From assembly GCF_031877795.1 (NCBI RefSeq), contig NC_133937.1, positions 19,433,501-19,497,500 of the forward strand: a stretch of 64,000 bases of DNA, given 5' to 3'. Positions 13,901 through 22,293 of the stretch are shown here, one piece after another. A model generated the notes under the pieces. The model made no database searches and was not told the DNA's origin. It worked only from the letters and a program-made list of their open reading frames with translations. The position numbers and the translations under genes were made by a program. Source of the DNA: Strix aluco (lineage: Eukaryota > Chordata > Aves > Strigiformes > Strigidae). The number at the start of each line of letters is the position of its first letter. The stretch's first letter is position 1.

Positions 13901-16900
13901 GGGCGGAGGAGCAACGCCATCTAGAGACAGGAGGGAGGAAAATCGAAGCAGATTCCCGAACACTGTGGTCCAACTGCTGGTGTCCTTTGCTACAGGGTAA
14001 AGCCATCCCCTTGTGATGACAGTGGGCAGAGATGCTTCCAAAATAATGGCAGCACTCAAGAAAGTTGAGCCAAGAACTGCAGAAAGCAGGCAGAGGTTTT
14101 TTTTAGGGTCTACTGTAATTGAAAAAGAACTTGGATCAGATCTGGAAAGGTATCTTTAGCATGAGCTAGCTGCCAGCTTGCTTCTGGACCTGACAGTAGA
14201 TTCCCAGTCTGTGACCTGGAACAAGTATAATCCTTTTTCTTGTTTTTTTCCGCAGAGTGTTTGATCTTCATTAGACTTTTCACCCTAGACTGGGGAAGTA
14301 GGGATGTGACACTTTCCCTGCAGGCTTTGCCCTGAATCCCTCTCTTGCAGGTATTGCCTGGCTGTGCTGTGATGCCCGACGCCAGGTACGGATGCAGGCA
14401 CTCACTTACTTGCAGCGGGCCCTCCTGGTACATGACCTGCAGGCCCTGGATGCCCTGGAATGGGAGTCCTGCTTCAACAAGGTAACCTTCTGGCTGGGCT
14501 GGGCGTGTAGGCAGGACAGTATTGTCATGAGGAGCAAAGTTATCTGCAGGAGTAGCAGAATGGTGTCCTACTTCAGCACTGTCTTCTTGAGCAGCTTGTT
14601 CACCACAACAGACAAGGTGTTCCCTACTCTGATCCTGTGGAAAGTTCCTCTCTGCTTAGGCTTCTGACAGAGCCTCTTGGAGTATTGAAGTGAATCTGCT
14701 CATTTCTACTTCCCATTGCTTCTCCCATGATCTCTGATTAGAAGCCACCAGTGCCAAAAACCAGCTCCTTCCTGTAAGGCTGTCTATGCAAATCCCATCA
14801 GTCATTTTTCAGCTCTGAAATATCAGTGTGTCCCATCCAACAGGTGCTGTTTCCTCTGCTAACCAAGCTGCTCGAGAACATCAGCCCAGCTGATGTTGGT
14901 GGGATGGAAGAAACTAGGATGAGAGCCTCAACACTACTCTCTAAGGTGAGCATGCTTCTGCTGCCTGAAACCTCAGGGGAAACCATTTGCCTCAAGAAAA
15001 CCAAACTGTTTGCTGTGTTAGCTTCTTAGCGCCTCTGACGTGGATAGGTCTCAGTTTGCTAGTTTGACTGTCTTCGCTGCTGGGCTTCTGCACCACCTTC
15101 TGCTGTTGGGACATGCCTTCTTTCCAGAACTGTCTCCACGATCCTGGCCTTTGGAAAAGTCAGGAAGGAGTTTGTGACTTTATGAAGGATGGAGAGAGAA
15201 GTATTTCAGCCAACATTAGTTGAAGACACTCTGTTCTAGTGGTGAAATGATGCATGTCACAAGCTGATAGTACTGATGTAAAGCAGAGAGTCTGGATGGG
15301 CTGGAAGACATGGTGATGCAGACTGCAGTGGCCTCCTGCAAAAGAGACAAGACCCACTCCTATGTATGCAGCTCAGAAGAGTGGAGGCCTCTGGCATCCT
15401 CAGGCTGGGCCTGTGCATGCTCCTAGCCTGCCACAAGGAGGGGGAATTCCACATTTGCAAGACTGACTTGTCAAGCTATGAGCAGCAGCCTTGATACTAC
15501 TTGTTGACAGTAGTTGTATTTTTTTCTAGGTGTTCCTACAGCATCTCTCCCCGCTGCTCTCTCTGACCACCTTTGCTGCCCTGTGGCTTACAATCCTGGA
15601 CTTTATGGACAAATACATGCATGCTGGCTCCAGTGACTTACTGGTAAGGTGCTGAAAGTGATGCTGCAGTGATGTGAACAATCATTCACTGCTTTTAACC
15701 TTCTAAACTTGAAATGTGGTTTGGTTTCTTTTTTTTTTTTTAAAAAAACCTTTTAATCCTTCCAAAACCATTTTGTTCTATGGTATCTCCCCTTGGCCTC
15801 TGTGTCCAGAGCAGCCCATCAGCTGTTTTGAGCTTTTGTTCATTGCTACATGTCCGTTCTCTGTGTCCTGAGGAGTCTCTCTCATCACAGCTGGAGGCCA
15901 TTCCAGAGTCTCTGAAGAATATGCTGCTTGTAATGGATACGGCTGGGATATTCCACAGTGCTGATTCACGGACAGGGTACTCAGATCTCTGGGAGATCAC
16001 CTGGGAGCGGATTGACTGTTTCTTACCTAGGCTGCGGGATGAGCTCTTCAAACAGACAGTCATCCAAGGTACAAGGGGCTGAGAAACCTTACGAAACCAG
16101 GTCTTGGACCCAGTGATTGCACCTTGTCCAGTACCCAGCTGCCATAGTGCTTGGGTGCTGATGAAATGATAGGTGCAGGAGGCTGTGGGAGCTTGGCACA
16201 AGGAGGACAAACTGAGGACAAACTGAGGGTGGGCAAAAGGAGTGAGCAAACCGGTGCATGACCTTACTGCTTGTTTTGTTTTCCTAGATCCTATCCCCAG
16301 CATACCAGTGGAGCAGCATCAGAAATCAATAGTGTCTGCCCTGCCCCCTTCTCCTGTGGGAGATGTGAGGCCAGCCACCCACCTGGCTCCTTTGGAGAAG
16401 CCCTGTGAACTGGGTGCAACTGGTGAGTCCCATTTGTTAGTTTCCAGAATCATCTTCCCAGCATGGGTGGTGTGCATCTGCTTTTCCTTGGTTTAGCGTG
16501 ATCTACAGTACCAGGCCTCTGGTGTTGTGGAACTGTTGTGCTTCCAAATGGATAGGTTGTGGCCTTCTTGCTGAGGTTATGGGGGTGGGCAGAGGTTGGG
16601 CGGAATGCCTGTCATCAGCACCTGCTCCTCAGGGCCTTGTATGAAGGTATGTGGAAGGGGCAAGTCTGAAAAGGCCCCTGAGTTAATCTTCAGCCCTGCT
16701 TAGCTTTGAGCTGAAAGGTGACTTTGTCAGAGCCTGTGTAAGGATGTGTTTTGTCTTTTCCTTTTTGCAGAGTCTGAGAGAGTCACTGCACCTGCCTCAC
16801 CCACCATCAGCACCTCTGCTTCTCCTTCTTTCCCAGCATCAGCTCCAACAAAGACAAGCCCTGTTACAGACATACCTCCTACGACAGCACAGCCGCCACT

Positions 16901-17057
16901 CATCCTGCAGCCCCTTGCCTCTCCCCTGCAGGTTGGGGTCCCACCTATGACTCTGCCAATCATTCTCAACCCAGCCCTAATTGAGGCCACCTCTCCTGTT
17001 CCTCTCTTAGCTACTCCACGGCCCTCTGACCCCATGACAACCTCTGAAGTCAATTAG
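1671..17057 (+). CDS. GBF1: GBF1, C-terminal half (19 exons; 5' part lies left of the window)
   Basis: Golgi-associated brefeldin A-resistant guanine nucleotide exchange factor; in the known family it loads GTP onto ARF1-class GTPases at the cis-Golgi and ERGIC to recruit COPI. Nineteen GT-AG exons join in phase into 982 residues plus stop. The first exon enters on the last base of a codon and begins just after the Sec7 domain ([14 protein letters not shown]), so the catalytic domain and the N-terminal DCB/HUS part lie outside. What is seen is the HDS1-HDS3 region: [10 protein letters not shown] and [10 protein letters not shown] early, [14 protein letters not shown] in the middle, a basic then acidic low-complexity linker, [13 protein letters not shown] later, and a proline-rich tail ending TSEVN. 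About 975-980 residues are expected downstream of Sec7 in human GBF1, so nothing is missing. No frameshift or internal stop. Symbol assigned by near-identity to the human protein as I remember it. Confidence 0.98.
2813..2906 (+). CDS. GBF1: GBF1 exon w2
   Basis: Acceptor cttcctcag, donor gag|gtaagt, leaves in phase 0. Encodes [18 protein letters not shown], start of the HDS1 region. Confidence 0.97.
2907..5761 (+). other. GBF1 intron w2-w3
   Basis: About 2.9 kb without a supported exon; a T-run lies near 3780. Nothing else recognised. Confidence 0.75.
5762..5938 (+). CDS. GBF1: GBF1 exon w3
   Basis: 59 codons, phase 0 at both ends. Encodes [20 protein letters not shown] and [19 protein letters not shown], a helical HDS1 segment. 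Donor gag|gtaata. Confidence 0.97.
6462..6526 (+). CDS. GBF1: GBF1 exon w4
   Basis: 65 nt, phase 0 to phase 2. Encodes [17 protein letters not shown]. Donor ccg|gtgagt. Confidence 0.96.
6633..6756 (+). CDS. GBF1: GBF1 exon w5
   Basis: 124 nt, finishes the Arg codon from w4 and ends in phase 0. Encodes [16 protein letters not shown] and a [15 protein letters not shown] tail. Confidence 0.97.
7363..7434 (+). CDS. GBF1: GBF1 exon w6
   Basis: 72 nt, 24 codons, phase 0 both ends: [20 protein letters not shown] and the next four residues. Acceptor cttttgcag, donor aag|gtgaga. Confidence 0.97.
8770..8864 (+). CDS. GBF1: GBF1 exon w7
   Basis: 95 nt, phase 0 to 2. Acidic [20 protein letters not shown] followed by [11 protein letters not shown]. 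Acceptor cttttctag. Confidence 0.97.
9316..9469 (+). CDS. GBF1: GBF1 exon w8
   Basis: 154 nt, ends in phase 0. Encodes [20 protein letters not shown] and [19 protein letters not shown]. Donor cag|gtaagg. Confidence 0.97.
9688..9910 (+). CDS. GBF1: GBF1 exon w9
   Basis: 223 nt, phase 0 to 1. Encodes [18 protein letters not shown] and [21 protein letters not shown]2-side helices. Donor cag|gtaaga. Confidence 0.97.
9911..11550 (+). other. GBF1 intron w9-w10
   Basis: About 1.6 kb, with a T-run near 10739 and otherwise unique sequence. No RNA gene or repeat recognised. Confidence 0.75.
11551..11714 (+). CDS. GBF1: GBF1 exon w10
   Basis: 164 nt. Serine-rich linker [19 protein letters not shown], then the conserved [14 protein letters not shown] and NSGWLV. 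Donor gtg|gtgagt. Confidence 0.97.
12025..12271 (+). CDS. GBF1: GBF1 exon w11
   Basis: 247 nt, phase 0 to 1. Encodes [19 protein letters not shown] and [20 protein letters not shown]. Donor ggg|gtaagg. Confidence 0.97.
12669..12868 (+). CDS. GBF1: GBF1 exon w12 (with a second in-frame donor)
   Basis: 200 nt to the distal donor gac|gtaagt. Basic [19 protein letters not shown], acidic [20 protein letters not shown] second donor, cag|gttagt, lies 12 nt upstream at 12857; using it would drop four residues (VSQD) without changing frame. Confidence 0.95.
13846..13996 (+). CDS. GBF1: GBF1 exon w13
   Basis: 151 nt, phase 0 to 1. Encodes [19 protein letters not shown] and [16 protein letters not shown]. 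Acceptor cttgcag. Confidence 0.97.
14351..14481 (+). CDS. GBF1: GBF1 exon w14
   Basis: 131 nt. Encodes [20 protein letters not shown] and [13 protein letters not shown] gccag|gtacgg inside the exon is not used: the reading frame and family conservation run through it. Confidence 0.96.
14844..14945 (+). CDS. GBF1: GBF1 exon w15
   Basis: 102 nt, 34 codons, phase 0 both ends. Encodes [20 protein letters not shown]. Acceptor ccaacag, donor aag|gtgagc. Confidence 0.97.
15530..15643 (+). CDS. GBF1: GBF1 exon w16
   Basis: 114 nt, 38 codons. Encodes [20 protein letters not shown] and [18 protein letters not shown]3-side helices. Donor ctg|gtaagg. Confidence 0.97.
15891..16068 (+). CDS. GBF1: GBF1 exon w17
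   Basis: 178 nt, phase 0 to 1. Encodes [19 protein letters not shown] and [20 protein letters not shown]. Acceptor catcacag. Confidence 0.97.
16288..16422 (+). CDS. GBF1: GBF1 exon w18
   Basis: 135 nt, phase 1 both sides. Proline-rich, poorly conserved tail ([19 protein letters not shown]). Confidence 0.94.
16771..17057 (+). CDS. GBF1: GBF1 exon w19 (last coding exon)
   Basis: 287 nt of coding sequence ending in TAG. Ser/Thr/Pro-rich, then the conserved [20 protein letters not shown] and the end TSEVN. Confidence 0.97.
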
Positions 17058-18440
17058 TTTGAGGGTGTCTGAGAACTGTCTGCTGAGGAAGCTCTGTGGG
17101 TGGAGGATGCTGGCCAAATGTTCTCTGGTAGTGGGCATGTTTGTTTTAGAAGATGATGCTAACCTGAGCAGAAGGGCTGCTGCCACAGTCCCCTGGAGCA
17201 CATCTCATTCTGCTCCCTTCTTGGGGCAACTGCCTAGAAATCCCTGTCGTCTCGGAGGGGTGCCTAGTTCCACTCACCAGTCTCGTCCTGCCTTCACAAG
17301 CTCAGGGGCCAGGCAATGCCCGCTCCCCGCAGCCTGGGACCAAGCTGCCACCAGTTCATCTGGTGGAGAGGGAAAACTCTTTGATGTCACACCAGAGAGG
17401 GACTGCAGTACAGGACTGCCTGTACTGACTGATTATTCAGCCCAGTCCCTGGACAATTCCCCAGCCATTCCCTAGCTTTCCTGCCCATGCTTCTGGTCGC
17501 ACTGCTTTGTTTGGGCTCTGGGCGTGCTTGGGTTCAGCAGGTTGAGAATTTTGTGCAGAAATGTGGATTGCTTGCAGTGCAGCTCCCAGCTTGCTACATA
17601 GGGCTTCTTGTCTGCTGTGGCCGCATGCTTTCCTTCTGCAACATCGATCACAGCAATCCCCATGCCAGACAGGGAGCAGGGCAGCCTGCTAGGGGCAGCA
17701 CTGCTCTTCTCCCTCCTCCTCCTGTAAATGTAATCAGGCTTTCTGGCTGGAGGGAACAAATTCAGAAAGCTCTGCCTAGTTGAGCAGATGAGAAGGAAAT
17801 GCAGAGTCCTGTGAGCTGAGAGCAGAGCACCACAGCCATCTCTCAAACAGCACCTGGGGAGCCACTTCCCCGGGGTGCACAGCAGTGCTGTGTTGTCCCC
17901 CACTCGCTACATTGGCCTCTTAGTGTCCAGCCCCATTCCTCAGGAGAATATCCTCTCCAGCTAGAGAAGATGTGGGGATCTGGGGCACCTGCTGACGGAT
18001 GCCCAGCAAGTCTGCTGTGCTTTCTCTTGGAAGCTCTGCAGAGACTGCACTCTTCTGCATCTTCTAGTTGTTGTGAGCCCACCTGCTTCACCTAGAACAC
18101 CCCTGCAGCTGGGGCCCTGGTAGTCATTCTTGTGCTTCTGCCTTGCAGCAAGGATGTCCTGCTCTTCCATCCCCTTGTGCCCCAGACAGAGCTGGCTGCC
18201 TGGCAAGTGCTGCATCTCTGTTCTTCCTCCTCTCTTAATTAGTTGGCTAAATTCTCAATAATATCAATCTCAGAAATCCCACTGGTGACTGGGAGGGGCA
18301 TGGGCAGGGCTCCAAGCCAGTGTATACTGTACTGAGAGGAACCTATGATTGGGGTGGGAGTACGACCAGTGTACATACAGAGTAAATGGCTACAAATCCA
18401 ATGGACTTTTTACAGTGTAATAAATACATCCTGTAAATGA
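17058..18440 (+). other. GBF1: GBF1 3' untranslated region
   Basis: About 1.38 kb between the stop codon and a canonical poly(A) signal. No conserved reading frame; open frames here are short. Confidence 0.8.
18419..18424 (+). terminator. GBF1 poly(A) signal AATAAA
   Basis: Single canonical AATAAA followed about 15-30 nt later by a GT-rich stretch (cagtgttgc, ctgttgtggttctgtgg). It marks the likely end of GBF1. Confidence 0.8.
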
Positions 18441-19206
18441 ATGCGTCAGTGTTGCACTCCTTTTCTGTTGTGGTTCTGTGGCTCAGAGCTTTGGGAAGAG
18501 AGGGGTTTAGTTGTCAAGGTGCTGTGCCCGGCTGCCAGCCCCCTGGCTTGATATAGCAGGATCTCCAGCAGTGTGCTCTGTCTGCAGGGAGCACGGAGGG
18601 ACTCACCCTAACAAACGGTCAGCTCATGGGGGGCTGCAGTGGAGGCTGCCCGTTGAGGGACTAAGCAGAAATAGTTCCCATCATGGGAGCCAGATTGCTT
18701 TTGCATCTGGCAACAGTTTAGTGTTGGCTGTAAAATTTCCGGTGTTGTGTTGGTGTGTGCTCGTGCACCGCCAGGACTGAGGGAAGAGACTAGGGCTGAG
18801 GAGCAGGTGCCCTGCGGCATCTCGGCGCACAGCCAGAACAGACCTCAGCGGCAATCTGGCTGACTTCAGAGAAGGGAGCATTTTTTGTCTGATGAGGAAG
18901 AAATCCTTGTTTCCACTGACAGGACTTGGACTTGCAGAAGGCATGAGAGATCCTGGGCTCTTCCAGGGCTAATGCTTGCCACCGACATGGATAACTAATA
19001 GTTCCCTCCTGATATTTTCTACTTTGTCTTGTGGCAAGATCCACACAGTGCCACAGTGTCCTTAGAGCTGCATGAGGCACCAATGCCTTCCCTATCGCAA
19101 GGATTCCAAGAGAATCCTGTGGGCTTGATAAGGGGTTTAAAGACTTAGAGTTTGTTTGAATTGCATGAGCAAAGGTCTAACTATTGCGTAATGGAAGAGT
19201 AATGCA

Positions 19207-19229
19207 CATACTAGGAAAGTCCTAGTATG
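19207..19229. repeat. Inverted repeat, 10-bp arms, 3-nt spacer
   Basis: CATACTAGGA at 19207-19216 and its exact reverse complement at 19220-19229, spacer aag. Confidence 0.95.
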
Positions 19230-20204
19230 GGTTAAATCCTGATTCCCTTACCCCATTTCCACCATTCCTGGAATATTTTCACTGCTGCTGCCTTCTTTTC
19301 CTCACCCTTCACTGCTTTGAGATTGTGTCCTTCCAGCCCTTAGATGTTTTCATTCATGTATTTGAATCCTTGCACTGCCCATGGCCCTTCCGTATCCAGC
19401 CTGCCACTCTGTCTTGTATTTCCAAGCCTTCACTTCTATTTACAGCTCTGTTTTTCTGAACTGTCTCTAAAATGCTCACTGAAACTTTTAGATGATTCAC
19501 TCTTTGTAAACCATTGCTCAGTTGTCAAGTGCCTTGATGTCAGCACTACTGCCCTCTGATCCCCAGACAGTCCTTTGACTTCTTGGAGTGGTGCCAGCTA
19601 ACGGCAAAGCCCAGTTTCTCTGCTGCCTTCAGATAGCTGTTTGGGAGATGCAATGTTTTAAACTGTGTTTGCAAACCCAGTTTCTACTGAGAACGTTACA
19701 TCTTAATTCAGACAATTGTGGTACAAAGTAAAAGCCACCCAAGGAAAATGCAGGAAGTGGGACTGGAATGGAAAGAATGTCGGCTGGAAAGACAGAATTG
19801 CACTTTAAACAGTTTTCACTAGACTGTAAATAGGAATGGACTGGAAAACCAGAAAAAACTTACTTGAATGTTGTTTGGGTTTTGCAATAACAAGGTTTCA
19901 TGTGTTACAAAGAAAAAATAACAGGGAAAGTGAAGTGAAAGGAGATCAGAATCAACTGACAGGTAGCATGTACATATTTTTATCAATAAGTCCCTTGAAC
20001 TCTATTTCTAACTTCCACTGCTGAAACAGGATAAAATAAGTATTGGGGTTTAGCGTGTGTTAGTAGGACGCGTTACTGTGGAGCTGATGTTTTCCTGATT
20101 GTGTGAGGCTTCCTAGAGGGAGAAAGCCCTATTGAAAGATAAGACCTGGCTGTAAAACATAAATTTGGCACTGGAACTTGTGAAACGGAAGCAATACCGC
20201 TTTT

Positions 20205-20228
20205 AGATTCAATTTTTAAATTGAATCT
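20205..20228. repeat. Inverted repeat, 11-bp arms, 2-nt spacer
   Basis: AGATTCAATTT at 20205-20215 and its exact reverse complement at 20218-20228, spacer tt. AT-rich, intergenic. Confidence 0.95.
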
Positions 20229-22003
20229 GCGCATACTCAGAAGACCTGATCTGTAGGAAGGATTTCCATGAAGTATCTTCAAACAGTAAGTTGGCTTTTT
20301 TAGAAGTTACCCTCATTCCTAGAAATGCCAGCTGTTGAACTCCTCTGGAAAAATCTGCATCTGTTACAGAGCCTAAAGTATCCTGAAACCACAGTGCCCT
20401 GCTCCTTCGCTCCACCTGCACAGAAGGCAGCCTGGCAGGGCTTGTACTGCTCGCCCCGTGGCCCGGGAGCACTCTGAGCCCTGCCAAGGCTGCTGGAGGC
20501 GGCAGCAGCTGCAGCCCTGGCCCGGTGCCCGCTGCTCTGGCCGGCGTTGTCCCCACTGCGGCCTGGCCAGGCGGCCGCGGGGGCTGCCGGGAGAGGGAGG
20601 GCCAGGCCTGCTGTCCCCCGGCGGACAGAGATGCAGGGGGCAGCTTTGGGAGCACAACCGCCTTGGGAGCAAAGTTCTGGAGTGCGAAAGGTCAGAGAGC
20701 TGATGTGCTGAACAGCAAGGAGAGACCCTGGGCCTGCGAGGAGGCTCCCAGCACCCAGGGAGATGAGATCCCCTGAGACTACAAGTCCCAGTCTGCAATA
20801 CTACCCCTGTAGTTGCATAACCTGCACCCTCGCCCTGGTGAGGAGGGGGGCAGGCCAGGGCAGGTGCTGGTCCTGAGCAGCTCCTCTCTGCAGAAGGCAG
20901 TGGGAAGGTGCAGGTTTCATGAGCACCAGCTGCTCCGGGGCCCAAGGGCTGCATGCACCCTTTGGCTACACCAGATGTTATGGGACGTGTAAACACACAC
21001 CTGCAAGCAGCCACAGGGTGGGAGGGTGGGTTATGGCCAAGTTACCGATAGGGAAATGGGACTGCTGGGTCTTGCTGCAGCCTGGCTGCTCTGCCAGGGG
21101 AAGTCGTGCTTCCTCTTTTCAAGTTTTCCACATAAGAAAAATGGAAATTTCTTTGGGCACCAGGGTTGGTGGGTGGCTGCTAAACTTAAGCGCTAGTTGA
21201 GCCATTCGTAGAAAGCGTCTGGAAAAGGAGAGGTCAGACTAACCGGGTTGGGAGGGTGTGTGCGGATGGTGCTGGCAGTGGGCGAGGCAGCCGAGGTGCC
21301 ACTAGCCACTGAGTGAGAGCTGAGATCAGGCAAGGTGGGTCAAACTGAGCCTTGCCCTCAGGGGGGAAGGCCGAGCCCACGTTAACCCTCTTCCCCAGGG
21401 AAGAGGGGACTGAGCAAGGTCTTCTGTGCCCGGCCGTTACCTGGCGCTGGATCTCCTGCCTCACCCCTGCGGTGAGACAGTGAGTGCCCCTTGGGCCACA
21501 CTTGCTGGAGGAGCCCGCGGACACGGGCACAGGGATGGTGTCTGGGGCTGACACAGCACCGTTCGGGGGTGGCGGGGGGGCGAGTCCCTCAGCGCCCTGC
21601 GGCCCGCCGCTGCTGTCCGATTCAGCCTTGGCAGAGGCTGCTCCGGTCGGCAGCTCCAGGGAGGGGGGGGTTGCTGCTGGGCGGTGCCCCGCCGTCCCCT
21701 CCGCGCCGTTTTTGCCGAGCAGGAGCGTGTCTCTGCGGCCCGGCTGCGCCCTGCGGGGACAAGGCACAGCAGACGGCGCTCCCGGCTTTGGTGGCGCTGC
21801 CCTGCGGCTCCGTCCGACCCCGCTCCCCGGCTGCCTCCCCAGCTCTGCCGGTCCGGGGGTGCCGGGACGTCCCCCCCGGGCCAGCAGCGCGGCCGCCACG
21901 TGGCGCCCGGGGCTGGGCCCGCCCCGCTGCCCGCCCCCCGCTCCCCGCCGGACGGGGCGGGCCCTGCCCGCCGAGCGGGACCCGCGCTGGCCGCGGGGCG
22001 GGG

Positions 22004-22038
22004 CTGGCCTGGCCTGGGCTGGGCTGGGCTGGGCTGGC
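22004..22038 (+). repeat. Pentanucleotide CTGGS repeat, 7 units
   Basis: Seven 5-bp units in register (CTGGC x2, CTGGG x4, CTGGC) in the CpG island. Confidence 0.9.
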
Positions 22039-22228
22039 CCGGGTCGGCGCGGCGCGGTGCGGCTCGGCTTGGCTCCGCACGGCCGGACCTCGCTCTGCCC
22101 GCCCGGCCCCGGCCCCGGCCGCCCATGGGGAGCGCGGCCCGGCGGCGGCCCGGCAGCAGGAGGCAGCGGGGAGGCTCCCCCGGCAGCCCCGCTCGCCCGT
22201 AGCGCGGCGGGGCATGCCCGGCCCCAGG

Positions 22229-22293
22229 ATGCCGGCCTGGGGGATCCTGCCCGTCACGCTGCCAGCCTTCACCATCACCGGCATGTGGATCGT
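22229..22293 (+). CDS. TMEM150A-like exon 1
   Basis: Start codon with A at -3; 21 codons plus GT, donor cgt|gtgagt. Encodes the first transmembrane helix, PVTLPAFTITGMWI. Confidence 0.93.

Larger units (their letters stand above)
18445..21450. other. Intergenic stretch between GBF1 and the TMEM150A-like gene
   Basis: No gene supported. Holds two perfect inverted repeats (19207-19229 and 20205-20228). A GC-rich patch at about 20400-20700 gives long chance open frames on both strands without domain-like sequence. Confidence 0.7.

Noticed and set aside
14394-14399. gccag|gtacgg inside GBF1 exon w14
   Set aside because: Family sequence [12 protein letters not shown] continues without a break across it.
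15740-16303. 187-codon minus-strand frame
   Set aside because: Antisense shadow over GBF1 exon w17, whose sense frame is strongly conserved.
20373-21014. 213-codon minus-strand frame and 80-codon plus-strand frames
   Set aside because: GC-rich chance frames with no domain, no splice context and strong composition bias.
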